A stretch of DNA of 64,000 nt from NCBI RefSeq assembly GCF_918797505.1, contig NC_092795.1, positions 33,343,131-33,407,130 on the forward strand, read 5' to 3'. The notes under the pieces are model-generated. The model was given only the letters and a program-made list of their open reading frames with translations. It had not been told where the DNA came from and did not search any database. Both the position numbers and the translations under genes were made by a program. Numbering within the stretch: the stretch's first letter is position 1; every line of letters begins with the position of its first letter. Source of the DNA: Bemisia tabaci (taxonomy: Eukaryota > Arthropoda > Insecta > Hemiptera > Aleyrodidae). Shown piece by piece: positions 46,075-57,663 of the stretch.

Positions 46075-46440
46075 AAGTTCAAATATGTACAGATATACGA
46101 CTTGATTGAACCAACAGACGTGACCTCAGAGGATGAACGAAGCGTCGATCCATCCACGACCGGCAACGTCGATCATTGGTCTCCGGGTCAGGAGCAGCAG
46201 AAGCAAAAAGAGATTGGCTTAGTGACCGAGGGAATCGGAATCAAGCGTGGGACACAGCAGGGCGATCTCCTTTTCGTGCTCGGCGGCGGCGGCGGCTGCA
46301 TAAAAATTAATCCGTCCACGATAATCATCTCGGACACTTTTTACGGCTCCTCCGAAAAGCCCCCATCGCATCGCCCGTGGAGCAATCCCATTCACACCGC
46401 ACCAGATGCACCCGCGTTGCGTCACGCCAAAACCGCATGA
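46075..46440 (+). CDS. Weak candidate internal exon
   Basis: A pyrimidine tract CCCCTTTTTTGCAG ends at 46074 and is followed by an open frame of about 120 codons. Its first ~45 residues, from KFKYVQIYDLIEPTDVTSED on, are acidic and Gln-rich, without obvious low-complexity DNA. After that comes a (GGC)n-coded glycine run, then a stop at 46438-46440. No donor that would end the exon stands out, and no domain is recognised. It is on the same strand as the 12431 exon. It could be a chance frame in CpG-rich DNA. Confidence 0.2.
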   Translation, partial: KFKYVQIYDLIEPTDVTSEDERSVDPSTTGNVDHWSPGQEQQKQKEIGLVTEGIGIKRGTQQGDLLFVLGGGGGCIKINPSTIIISDTFYGSSEKPPSHRPWSNPIHTAPDAPALRHAKTA

Positions 46441-47129
46441 CGAGCAGCCAATCGCATCGGACCGATTCCCACTTGAATGAATCATGACCCAAAAATATAT
46501 CGACGAGTCCAAGTCAAATGGAACTATCTCCGTTGTGACAGAGGCCCTACATTGAACGTATTCTCATCGCTCTCAGGGCCTAGGTCACGATGAAGATAGT
46601 TCTTTTTCCCTAAAAGACATCTGTATGTCGATCGGATTCACTGGTGCCGAGCCGATTAACGGTCTCGTGGTTTTTTTTGAGCGGTCTCTGCTCTTAGAAT
46701 GCCCCATTTCAACAATTTTTTTTTCGGCTAATGATGATTGATTGACGATTTGTTGAGCATTTCATTGGCCTAATGATGACTGATGAGTGCAGTCTACCGT
46801 ATCGGGCAGTTTTCTCAGCAAGTTTATAAAATCGGATCTTACTTGCGAAACGGAGTGCCCAAAACTTTGGTCATGGGTCATCATTTAGCGAACTTGAAGG
46901 TTAACTTGCAAAGACTTTTACATTTCATGAAAGATGACAGTGCGGCGTCTGTCTTCGCAAGGCTTTATCTCTGTTTGGAGCTTATACTGCTCTCGATCTC
47001 TGATGGAATTGGCGGCAAACCTTGGCATTTGTTCCGAACCACCTTCGGAAGTCTGCAATTTTAACGAGAAGAGTAGCAACGATCAATTTTCGAAAGGTGA
47101 TATTTTTTAGGTGGGTTTTTTGTGGTTAC
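46441..47129. other. Unannotated stretch
   Basis: Nothing recognised. The 93-codon frame 46783-47064 (from MSAVYRIGQFSQ) has no domain that I can name and no splice context. Confidence 0.4.
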
Positions 47130-47326
47130 GACTCCTGTTACGATACGTTCACCTTTGCCGTCGTGTCGTTTTTGAAGCGGGAATTATAAAAAAACGCACA
47201 TTTCTTACGCACTTTGTGAGATTATAAGAGTGTATTTCAGACTCACTGTAATTTTTCAGCCATTTTCTTTAAGAAATAACAATTCTTTTTCTTCTAGCTG
47301 AAAATTGCAACAGGCCCGTTGCAACG
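47130..47326. mobile_element. Single diverged arm of family M (copy 2)
   Basis: It matches the right arm of the 16-kb copy: CGTTCACCTTTGCCGTCGTG, GTTTTTGAAGCGGGAA, AAATTTCTTACGCA-like ACATTTCTTACGCAC, TGTATTTCAGACT, and TTGCAACAGGCCCGTTGC. The left arm is missing. Confidence 0.7.
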
Positions 47327-47871
47327 TTAAAAATCTAAGAAATTGCTTCAATTCTATCGAAGGGAAGATCACACGAGCCCCATAATAATTTTTACGTTAT
47401 AAACTTGAGGCATTACTCCTAGCTACATGAATGGAGAAAAGCGACGATAAAATAATCCGTTTGACGATTCGGAGGATATGTAACTTGCTTCAACCGAAGG
47501 AGTGCTTGCAATAACGCGCGTGTCCTTGGCCTTGTTTCGCCATGCTGTGGATAGAGCGGAATCTGTAGCACGAGACAACGGCAGAAGAACGTAACTAGAC
47601 GAAGGTCAAGTAAAGAGGAGTGTGAGAAAAAAATTGGAGTTTCTCACGAGAGGTGCCAAAGTGACTGGACTCGGCAGAGCTTGCTCGAGACGGCCGACGG
47701 GCCAACTCGGTCGGATAAAAAACGGAGTTTCACTTGGGATGGCTTGTTCAATGATGAATACGGTGTAATTACGGCATCGTTAAGTGAGCTTGACGTAAGT
47801 AGAGTGAGCAGAGAAAAATGGCTTGGTTCACCTCTAAAACTGCATTTCTGACCTCTCAAATTCAACAGAGG
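47327..47871. other. Unannotated stretch
   Basis: Nothing recognised. Confidence 0.4.
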
Positions 47872-48100
47872 CACAGAGGTCGGTTCAATTAGAGAGGTCG
47901 GTCATGAAATTTTTGACAAAAACTGCGAATTTTAATGTTTATTTCGTCACATTTTGAAGTTCAAGGGGTGATACTAGAAGAATTTTACGAGGAAACCAAT
48001 GGAACCACTTTTAGAACCTCAAAGTTTTGTATAAACGGAGTTAAAAGCGTTTAACGTTTCCAAATTTGTCCGACCTCTCCTATTGACTCAATCCACCGTG
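47872..48100 (+). mobile_element. MITE family E, copy 3
   Basis: The left end is CACAGAGGTCGGTTCAATTA (one change from CACAGTG) and the right end ATTGACTCAATCCACCGTG. The body aligns along its whole length with copy 1 (GAAATTTTTGACAAAAACTG, AACCAATGGAACCACTTTTA). The flanks AGAGG and CGAGG match at 4 of 5. Confidence 0.8.
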
Positions 48101-49275
48101 CGAGGGGATAAAAAATTCACGAATTGTCACAATAAAGCATTGTCCTGCCTTGCCATTCAAAATTGATTACTTCTTGTTTGAGCTTATTATAAGTCCATGG
48201 TGTCTGGTTATGAAACGAACAGTGTCACTCATATATGTGGCAGGCAATTAGCAATTGACGGCAATTGCAATTTATTGATGATGAATAAAAAAGGGTCAAA
48301 ATTTAGAAGTAGAGAGACAAGATAGAAAATACTGATTAATGTGACTGAAATCCGAACAACGATTCTTTTCTTGAATGCAGGGTGCAAGCTGGCACACTCG
48401 TGAAAGCGTGCAATGAAATCAGTGACTTTGTTGGATTTAGTTCGGGTAGGCAACTAAACTAACTGCCTTGTAACGCGGAAGGTATCACCCGGATTAGAAG
48501 GCGCTCCAAACTGACGTCGTGCTTCCGAAGTTATTTCACGATGTCGATGCGAGTTTTTGCGATTAGACAAGTTAACACGCGTACCGCTTGCAAATTGCCT
48601 GTGATTCCTGCCTGTCAGCGACATGTATACTTGACTTGCGCATCTTTACCGACAAAATTCGACACTTGATGATCCTCACTAGACTAGAACAACGCCATCC
48701 TAAAACCCACCGATTGGCTCCTGTGTGGTCTCTGCAAAAAAGCATTATGGAGTAATCTCATGGTGGTTCGGTTTTGACAGGAACACATTTCGTCAGTGTT
48801 TCCTCCTACCGGCGGCGGCGTGTGCGAAGCGCTACTTTAACGAACGACAACGAAGCGCGCAAACGGCGCATGGGTAGCCCAACAATCAGATAAAATGTGT
48901 GAATGTGAGTCCAAGTGTCACTCCCGAGCAATTGTCGATTTGTTTTCGCGCTAATGTGGGAGATTTTATCTGCGGGTGCCACGCGTCAAATTCATTTCGC
49001 CAGCCACTCGTTTCCTCTCCAAGCACATGCAAATTGTAAGGTAATGTTGTGTAACGGTCTGTCCGAGTTAAGAGTTACCTAAATTTTAAAGAGGTTAAAC
49101 GTGCACACGATCACTTAATGTGGCCTAAAAAATATAATTTTCCGAATTTTCACGAGGTGTCTAAAACAGAGTACCCATTCAGAGAGAGTATTGACATGTC
49201 TGTGCGGCTCTCTAATTGGTTCATCAGTTCAAGACTTCCCGAAGGACGTTGCGGACCAATGTACACTACCCCAAT
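48101..49275. other. Unannotated stretch
   Basis: No gene or repeat recognised in about 1.2 kb; the minus-strand frame 48229-48453 has no domain. Confidence 0.45.
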
Positions 49276-49708
49276 GGGTCAGTTGCGCTGGTCACAGAAT
49301 CGTGTTTTGATGCTTAATGCCTGTAGATCTGCTAAAAATAATAAGATCCGTCCAAACAGCAAATTTTTACGATTAACCGAGATATCGCCCTTTGAAAAGT
49401 CGGGTGTTTGACGTCATCCACCGCGGTAGTGTCACCCTTGGTTTATTCCACCTTGCTTTCATCCGAGTTTAACGTTGAACAACCAGTGCAAATATGCGTC
49501 ACACCGACTAATGAAAGCGAGGCGGTAGAAACCAATGGTGTCATTACCAGAGTTGATGACGTCAAAAACCCGACTTTTCGAAGAGCGATATCTCGGTTAA
49601 TATTGGACGTAGAAAGTTGCTGTTCGGACAGAGCTTATTATTTATAGCTGACCTACAAGATTCAAGCATCAAAACACGATTCTTTGACCAGCGCACCTGA
49701 CCCATTGA
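49276..49708. mobile_element. Long palindromic MITE, family L copy 2
   Basis: Left AATGGGTCAGTTGCGCTGGT, TCGTGTTTTGATGCTTAATG, AACCGAGATATCGCCCTTTG; the right arm is the inverse, ending ATCAAAACACGATTCTTTGA, CCAGCGCACCTGACCCATT. TGACGTCA is present in the left arm (TTTGACGTCATCC) and the right (GATGACGTCAAAA). The arms exceed 150 bp with few mismatches, making this the more intact of the two copies. Confidence 0.8.
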
Positions 49709-51325
49709 GAGGAAATCGTAGTATCGGATGAGAAATAAAAGATGATCACGAAAAAGTGTAATTTTCGAAAAAATATCAATCCAAGTTCTCACTGCAGTTC
49801 GGAACTGCCCGGTTTTTCCAGTTTTTACACAAAGGTTTTTCACGCAGCGCCTCACAAATGAGCTTTGATGATGATGATGGGTACTAGAAAAAAAAATTCT
49901 TGGCGTGATGGGGCAAACTCCTATGCAGTTTGCGTTTCTTGCAGAACAACCTAAGTATGATTAAATTTAAAATAGATGTGCGGTACTGACTTAAGCGTCG
50001 CCATTGGGAACTATTTGTCTCGATCAGATACTATCCAGCACAAGGTCATTCAATAAATTGTCTGTGCCCAAAATATCCATCATTTCAAGGAAAACTGATA
50101 ATGCGAAAAAGTCAAAACGTAATTCACTGGTTTTTAGATGTAAGGCATGAACACATTGTGAAGAGGGGTCATCAGGATCGCTTTTGTAGTAACAATGTCT
50201 TCTTTTGTCTTGGTACTTTTGCAAATAATTCGAAATCTCATAAATATTTGGTCACGATATGACAGACCGAAGTCTACGAGGGCTTAAAGTGTGAAGTAAT
50301 CTATACTAAGGTTCATGGCAGCGTTTCATAACTAAATTCAAGAATTTTCAAAGATGTGCAAAAAAACTTTCAAAAATCTTTAAGAATGTTTGGAAAATCT
50401 AAGTTCTTGCCATTATTCTCTGACATATACGAGTATTGATACATTTCCTGGGAAAATTCAGCTTAAATCAAGATAAAAAAAACTCTCGGTTGGAAATTCA
50501 AGAATTATCATGCTTTCTTTGTTAGTGAAAACTCGCATAAAAAAAAAATTCAAGGATTTTTCTAAACAACATTGAAAATATAACCCGACCTTGCAGCCGC
50601 TTATTTTTAGCTGCCTCTTTCTGCGACCACCGACTGCTTTGGTCAGTCTGCATTGATTCTTGGACGAATTGTAAATCCTAACTCATGCCATACTTAAGAG
50701 GACAAGAGGGGTAATTGAAGAAGGAGAGGAAGAAACAAAAAATGAAAAGTAAGCTCGAAAATTTTTTGTTTCCCACTCGATGGACGATGGGCGTTGTTCG
50801 CACTCTAAAACTAGATCTCTGCTCCTTCGGCTGAAATAAACTCGCGACACAACCGAAACGTTATAGCTTGAACCGTCGCTCATTTAAGCATTGAATTCTG
50901 CAACTGAACGATATAATTTGCAGCCGAAGCTCCATGGCATTTACTAACAGATATAATTCAGAAGAGACATGATAAGCTGTTCAGACTGTGTACACTGCTG
51001 GACAAACTATAGACCATAAAATTCGTAAGTGGGATACAGCGGAATTTCATCCTGCTTTCACTCTTCTCCTCTCTCGATGCGTATAAAAATTCAAGCACAA
51101 AGAAGGTGACGTTTGGCTGCGAAAAAAACTCCGCACCGATCACGCAAAACGTTTCTCGAGTGCGGAATGTTAAGTTACTTAACAACGAGACTGCGCTGAT
51201 GAAAGCACAAAGGAAGAGCAGTGAGCAGTGTAAAGTTATACAAAGGCCGTAAGGTATTCTCGTAACTATTGAAGAAACCTAAGATGGAGACTTGAAATTT
51301 CGGGGATGATCTCTGGAACTTTACC
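49709..51325. other. Unannotated stretch with one solo unit of array O
   Basis: At 50019-50098 the sequence CTCGATCAGATACTATCCAG to CCATCATTTCAAGG is one piece of the unit found in tandem at 52.9-54.2 kb. Otherwise nothing recognised. Confidence 0.45.
50019..50098 (+). repeat. Dispersed piece of the 52.9-54.2 kb repeat unit
   Basis: Very similar over about 80 bp to the segment GATCAGATACTATCCAGCAC through GCCCAAAATATCCATCATTT in the tandem array, about 2.9 kb away. It shows that the unit is also dispersed. Confidence 0.75.
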
Positions 51326-51814
51326 CAGGGTGTCTACTAAAACAGGCTGGCCAAAAATCAGTACTTTTACAGTACTTTTTCAGTACAATTCCAAGAAATT
51401 CCGTACCTCTTCAACAGAAAAATCTAGAACCTCCATTTGACGGAATTTGAAAAATTTGAATTTCTCGCTTCAAATTGCGACAAAAATGACAAAAATTCCG
51501 AATCTTCTTGCGGAATATCCGCACTTTTCAGTACTTCCGCACCGCCTTAAAAATCCGGACTTACCGGAAATTCTGGACTGTGCACAGGAACAAAACACAT
51601 TGGATCTAAGTCAGACTCTGAAAAACATCGACAGAATAAGTGACTCTTGATTCAATCAGAATCTAGCTTAAATCAAGAACCAAGCCTCTTAATTTAACGG
51701 ATTTCGTTTTGATTCAGCAAAAATCCGATTGAATCAAGAGATTTTTTCTTGTCAATGTTTTCAAGAGTCTGGACTCTAGACCTTTTCCGAAATTCTGCTT
51801 CAGTAGACACCCTG
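51326..51814 (+). mobile_element. MITE family B, copy 6, interrupted by element A
   Basis: Left CAGGGTGTCTACTAAAACAG, right CTTCAGTAGACACCCTG. TTACC lies directly on both sides, a perfect 5-bp duplication. A degraded A element occupies about 51590-51781 near the right end, so the B length is inflated to 489 bp. Confidence 0.9.
51590..51781. mobile_element. Degraded MITE family A, copy 11, nested in B
   Basis: It starts near CAAAACACATTGGATCTAAG and runs through GATTCAATCAGAATCTAGC, AAGAACCAAGCCTCTTAATT and TTTTCAAGAGTCTGGACTCT to AGACC. Both CACTGG termini are lost and many single-base deletions have accumulated, so it is either old or its sequence is poor here. Confidence 0.75.
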
Positions 51815-52301
51815 TTACCGCTCCCATTCCCGACATTTAACTTCCTCCGAAATTCATGATCCCTAGTCGCGAGTGGCAATCTGGCTCCAATCGTACCTAG
51901 GCTCTAAATATTAGTTCGATGGGAATATTTCGGAGGCGACGATGCTGAGATTGCGTCATTCTGCAATAAAATCAGGAGCTTTAACTCATCCTCGCGGCCG
52001 TAAAACGGTGGCGCGGGAGCGCACCTGGAGCCCGCCTCACCGACCGGCCACGATTTGAATTTAGCGTCGGGCATCACCTGTCGTAACTTTTCCATTTTAT
52101 TCGCCTCGAGATGGCTCTCAGATCGGTGGCGAGGGCTCTCGGCCCAAGGAAAGAGAAGAGACAACGGTGGGATTTCAGATACGAAGCGATACGCGCACTG
52201 AAGACGGCTTGATGTGGTACTACGGCAGGTTAGTTCCCGGTTCGGCCGCAACGATGCGCTGAAAGTCATTGTAACAATTTAGACCGGGGTGTCTAAAGGG
52301 T
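51815..52301. other. Unannotated stretch, partly CpG-rich
   Basis: Open on both strands around 51904-52269. One minus-strand frame (about MEKLRQVMPDAKFKSWPVG) is followed by a donor-like GGTGAGG, but there is no acceptor, domain or start context that would support an exon. Confidence 0.35.
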
Positions 52302-52677
52302 CAGAGGCGTAGGAAGGAGGGGGGCAGGGGAGGGCCTGGCCCCCTAGAATAGGAAATAGTATCATCTGCCCCCCCCCCAGAAATTCTGGATGGTGCAAAA
52401 ACACCTTCTTCAACGGTGAGTCTCTGTCGCCGTGGCCGTGAGAGGATGAATGCAACAATTTCAAAGTATCTTAACCTTAAAATGCATAATACTGGGTGAT
52501 TTTTAGGCAGAAATTGAAGGAAGATTAGCGCCACAAGTGCCTCGAGATGCGCTCAAATAGAGTTACAGTTTCAAAAATTTTCCGGGGGAGGCCCCCCGGA
52601 CCCCCCGTTGAGCTGAAGGATATTCCATACCCCAGACCCCCCTCCCCCCCCCATCAAAATGACTAGCTACGCCTATG
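52302..52677. mobile_element. hAT-like element AA with 8-bp target duplication
   Basis: The left terminus is CAGAGGCGTAGG; the right, inverted, is CATAGGCGTAGC. TAAAGGGT lies on both sides (52294-52301 and 52678-52685), identical. GC-rich purine/pyrimidine blocks (GGGGGGCAGGGGAGGG; CCCCCCTCCCCCCCC) lie next to both ends. 376 bp, no protein. Confidence 0.85.
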
Positions 52678-52899
52678 TAAAGGGTCCGCGGTAAACTGAC
52701 TGCAGGAATGAGTTTCACGGTTCAAAAAATACTTTTTTCCCCCTACATTAAGTTCCCCCAAGGAACCCCCCGGTCGGAGCTGCGCCTTCCTTTCCTCCAA
52801 TCATTAGAAAATATATTTGCCTGCATTTTGCCGACAGTTATAGACTAAAGCTCATAAAAAATGGCCATTCTCCATGATTTTTGGCGACGAATCTATTCA

Positions 52900-54195
52900 T
52901 GGCCTTAGAAATATCAAAATCTCAAGTTGAAGAGAGATTTTACTTGTTTCGTTCGTGAGTTTTCTAACCTGGTAGATAGTAGAGGAAAGCTTTTCAAGTG
53001 GCTTTTAGTCTATACGTCAGTTGCGTTTGTTACAAAACCATTTTTTGATGATAGAATGGTGAGGAAGTGCATGGTAATTAAGTACTAACTCGGACATGTT
53101 TGTGACTACTTGTCTTGATCAGATACTATCCAGCACATAGTCATACAAAAAATTGTCTGTGCCCAAAATATCCATCATTTCAAGAAGTGGACTCATTGTC
53201 AAGTTACAGAGGGATTTTACAGTGTTTCAGGGGAACTTGGGTCTTTCGAGGTAAACGTCTTGTTCTTTGGCCTGAAATCTTTTTCAAGTGGCTTTAGTCT
53301 ACGTCAGTTGCGTTTGTTACAATACCATTTTTGATGATAGAATGGCGAGGAAGTGGATGGCAATTGAGTACTAACTCACACGATGTCACTTGTAACTACT
53401 TGTCTTGATCAGATACTATCTAGCACATAGTCATTCAAAAAAATTGTCTTTCCCCAAAATATCCATCATTTCAAGAATTGGACTCAAGTTACAGAGGGAT
53501 TTTACAGTGTCTCAGGGGAACTTGGGTCTTTCGAGGTAAACGTCTTGTTCTTTGGGCCGTGCAATTTCCTGCAGCGTGTTCGTTCAATCCTCGGAAACCT
53601 TGTCTGGTTCGTAAGTTTTCTCACCTGGTAGATAGTAGAAGTAGAGGAAATCTTTTTCAAGTGGCTTTTAGTCTACGTCAGTTGCGTTTGTTACAATACC
53701 ATTTTTTGATGATAGAATGGCGAGGAAGTGGATGGCAATTGAGTCTAACTCACACGATGTCACTTGTAACTTCTTGTCTTGATCAGATACTATCTAGCAC
53801 ATAGTCATTCAAAAAATTGTCTTTGCCCAAAATATCCATCATTTCAAGAATTGGACTCAAGTTACAGCAGGGGAACTTGGGTCTTTCGAGGTGAACGTCT
53901 TTAGGCCGTGCAATTTCCTGCAGTGCATCCGTTCAATCCTCGGAAACCTTGTCTGGTTCATAAGTTTTCTCACCTGGCGGATAGTAGAGGAAAGCTTTCC
54001 ATGTGACTTTAAGTCTTGGTCAGTCACGTATGAGACAAAACCATTTTTTGATGATAGAATGGCGAGGAGTGAGTGAAATTAAGTAATTAACTCGGACAAT
54101 GTAATTTGTAACTTCTTGTCTTGATCAGATACTATCCAGCACATAGTCATTCAAAAAATTGTCTGTGCCCAAAATATACATCATTTCAAGAAATA
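52900..54195 (+). repeat. Tandem array O, about four units of 290-370 bp
   Basis: The landmark CTTGATCAGATACTATC recurs near 53114, 53404, 53774 and 54118. Each time it is followed by CAGCACATAGTCATTCAAAA-like sequence and AAAATATCCATCATTTCAAG. Other shared words are AACTTGGGTCTTTCGAGG, CTCGGAAACCTTGTCTGG and CCATTTTTTGATGATAGAAT. The first unit is partial. Units differ by internal deletions, which explains the variable spacing. Confidence 0.85.
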
Positions 54196-55042
54196 GGACG
54201 ACGACATGAACGTAAAAATATAATTTCGCAGGCCTCATGATCTTAAGAATGGTACTAAAAATTATTTAATTTTCTCATCCTCCGATTTTCTCAAAATTTT
54301 CGATACAAATTGATTTTCTTAGATTTTTCCTTGATTCTACAAGGGAAAAACGAGATGTCTCTATAGAATTGAAGGTTTTCTCTATCTCTCCGAATATTCT
54401 ACAGTCCTGAGTCAATGTAGACGGCCAAATAAAAAAAAAAAGACAAAAACATATTGTATTGAAGTGGATAAAAAAGAAATGTCCAGTTTTTGGAGACTCA
54501 TTTCCTAGTCAATGCTCTGCTTTTATAGCAATGTTCCGATCTCTGCTAAATTCCGAGTTTCCGTACTCTCATCGAAAATCAGAAAAAAATTCAAAATTGT
54601 CGTTTGATTTCAAGTACAGAGTAAATACCAGACTTCACTTGTTGCCGAGGCTAGTGACGAAATGCTAGCTTATCGGCTTCGCGGTAATTGTGATTGCCCC
54701 CTCAAACAACGTATGCTGTGGAGGATAAACGAATAATCGGATTACCGGGCGACTGAGTTGAGAAAAAGGCGATGGTTCGCTGGACAGTGGCCATACTCCA
54801 CTTTTTTTTGCGTCACCCGGCCGACTTGGGCCCTCTCGGCGCCGCGTATGCTGATCAGAACGGGCCGATTACCGAACTCATAGGAAGTAGATCGGCATTT
54901 GATGTCATTAAACCGCGCTGTCGCTTGTAAAAATGCAGATTAGATACCCAGAGACCGCTCGAAACCAGTAGTAGTGGCGAGCCAGTTAAAGAAAGGCTCA
55001 CTTCGATTCGATTGATTTAAATCGTTCCGTCTTTCGTATCTG
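54196..55042. other. Unannotated stretch
   Basis: Nothing recognised; CpG-rich at about 54690-54960. Confidence 0.4.
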
Positions 55043-56568
55043 CAAGCCGATTATGAACGATCGAATTCTGATCGATTTGAGGAGCTTCTGACAGATTTTA
55101 AGGCCTATCGATTTTCGATCGATTTCCGATCGATTTCCAAAAAAAAAAAATGGCTTCCAAGTGGAAGCGCCGTTTTTTGGACAACAGATCCAATAAATAA
55201 GAAAAGAATCAAGAAAATGAAGAAAGAATTACAATGAAAAGTGTACAAAAGATGATTTGTAGTCCGTCAAATTAAATATTCGCGGTAATATTCAAAATAT
55301 TTGAAAGCGCGCGCGATGAACGGTTGATTCGGAAAGGTTTGTTTATGTACTGCTCATCCCTGCATTCTCTCTTAGTCTCTTGGTGAATGAGTGTTTTCTT
55401 GTCAGTTATTTTACTTTTTGAAGATATTATCGAACTAATTAGATCATTACAATACTTCCATTATAAGGCAGTCAATTTGGATCACATTCTATCCTTTGGA
55501 GAAATGGTTAGCAAACCGCAAAGTGGTGTGTGTGACGGATCTACGAGATGTTGGTTCGCTCTCTGAATACCGATCAAAGCTATTCAATGGTGATACACGA
55601 GGTCCTTATTCACATTTAGTCATTAATATTTCATCCGTAATTTGTAGTGTAATCCCTAGCAAGTGCGTGCTCTAATTTTCGAAAACTAGTTCGTGCCGGA
55701 TACTGAGTGATCATCATAGACATCGCCACTTATGATAACCTTCTTCGGGTAGCTTCCAAATCATTTATCATCTGTGATTTCATTAGTAATTATATCTCAC
55801 ATCCTCAGGTACCATGTGTCAAAGATTTTATAATATCACTTCTCCATTTAAGGAATTCACTTCCAAAATCCTCTGGTTGCGCATAACATCACAACTGTAA
55901 TTCATCGGATCATTGGTTGCGATTAGGTTAGCGTAGCTAACCAGTACTAGCGTATTGGTCCAACAGTGCAAAAACACATGTAGTATTAAAATACCATAAA
56001 CTATTTGAGAAGAAAGTTTTACCATTCCTTACTGATTAAATGAATCGTCATTGATTTTCATCTTTGTCCCTAAGAGTTTCCATGATGGGCCCGAGTGATG
56101 ATTGACAATGAACCCATAGGAGAGCCTTATAGAGAAATATCTACATGACTGCATGCCTAACCAGAGGTTTATTTATCTTGATATGCTGCCCCTTTATGGA
56201 TTGATTTATCAAGCAATAATAACTGTGCAATCATGAGGGGGCTCTGAGAGTCCTGATAGTTACTAAAGTCCAGGATAATCAGCTTTTAACAAGCTCAACT
56301 AGTCCAATCTCACAGCAGCAAGCGGTCAGTTTATCCTCAGTTGTTCTCAGTTATGTGTTCAACTCAAAATGTTTTAAAACACTTGCTAGCCAGAGCAGCA
56401 AGTCACCATGGACTTCACCAATTCTAAATAGCTGTGTCACTCAGAATTATGGCTTCCGCTTGTTCTATCGTACATTTTAAGGATTTGCGGAGACTATAAC
56501 TTGATTGTAAACAGCCATTAATTCCACCAAGTTTCATCAACTCCCTTTTCATCACTTGAATCTACTAG

Positions 56569-56595
56569 AATGTCGCAAAGAGCAACAAAATTTTC
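56569..56595 (+). CDS. Very weak candidate first exon inside W
   Basis: ATG TCG CAA AGA GCA ACA AAA TTT TCT (MSQRATKFS) runs straight into GTAAGTACC, a consensus donor. Pyrimidine-rich tracts with CAG follow at about 56718 and 56888. The open frame of 144 codons from 56675 is Phe/Leu/Ile-rich, as AT-rich DNA gives by chance. This could be the start of a gene carried by W or nothing. Confidence 0.13.
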
Positions 56596-57663
56596 TGTAA
56601 GTACCTATCTAGCTGTAGTTTTATACGTTTCATACAATTTTTATTTTGAACCTTGGACATCTCCATAACCATCCATGCACAGTGAACTCAATTTTCAAAT
56701 GATACATCTCATTTCAGCACTGTTTGCTAGGTTTAACAATTCTGTCTTCAAGAGATCTCATATTTTAAATCTTAATAGTGGTGTCAAAATAATCTTTACT
56801 CTTCCATTCAGTTTTATGCTGCATGCAAATTTTTCTTTGTATACCTGCACTTTCATCCCAATTAAAATATCTAAGTCGGTGTTTCAGTTACAAATTTTCA
56901 TGCGCCTTTTCCTGTTTCTTTGTGTAAAGTTCTTATTCTCTCAGATTCATTTCCCTAGATACCGCAGTCTTGCTGGGTATGTATTTTTACATGTTAGAGC
57001 TGAGGCGGTTGAAATCAAGAACATTTCCCATCATATTTTTCCCCTCTTAAAAGCAAATCATGAAAAATCTCCGTGTTGCTTTCTACTCAACAGCCCATTG
57101 TTTCAGTAGAGCCAGCCTCAATGAAGCTAAAATCCTTCTCATATTATACTCTTCGGGGTTCTTCTTTCCCCTATAATATTTGTGCAAACTTCCTTCATAG
57201 TCTTGCGAAAAAATAAGTGGCAAATTAATTAATTCTTAAGTGTAAGTAGTTGAAATCAGAATTTAAAATTCTTTATTGGATAGTGAGCAGGCCAAAGTTC
57301 AAACTGCTGTCATGGAGAAATCTTCTCTGTTCTTATGGGGCTCATAGACAATTTATCGTTAGATGGAAGTAGGTATATGTTGTTTTAAAATTATTTCTTA
57401 ACTTATTTAACTTCATTCACAATTTTACATATTTTGTATGCTCCATTTTAGAAATTTTTAAATTTTATCACGGCAATTTAATTATGAATTTTAAATTTTA
57501 TCACGGTAATATCCTCAATATTCTTCTCTCCTCAATTCGTATTCGCTCCTCTATCTCTTCATTTACAACATCTTCGTAGTTCTCAATGACTAGCACGAGA
57601 TTCGCCATCTTTAAAACTATCCCGTGAAGCGTGACCCAAATCGATGGAAAACTCGGTTTTTCA

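Noticed and set aside
51904..52269. 121-codon minus-strand frame with a donor-like GGTGAGG
   Set aside because: No acceptor, no domain, and the plus strand is partly open as well; CpG-rich patch.
56675..57109. 144-codon Phe/Leu-rich open frame
   Set aside because: AT-rich DNA readily gives such frames; no domain or membrane topology that I trust. Mentioned only as possible downstream part of the weak exon at 56569.
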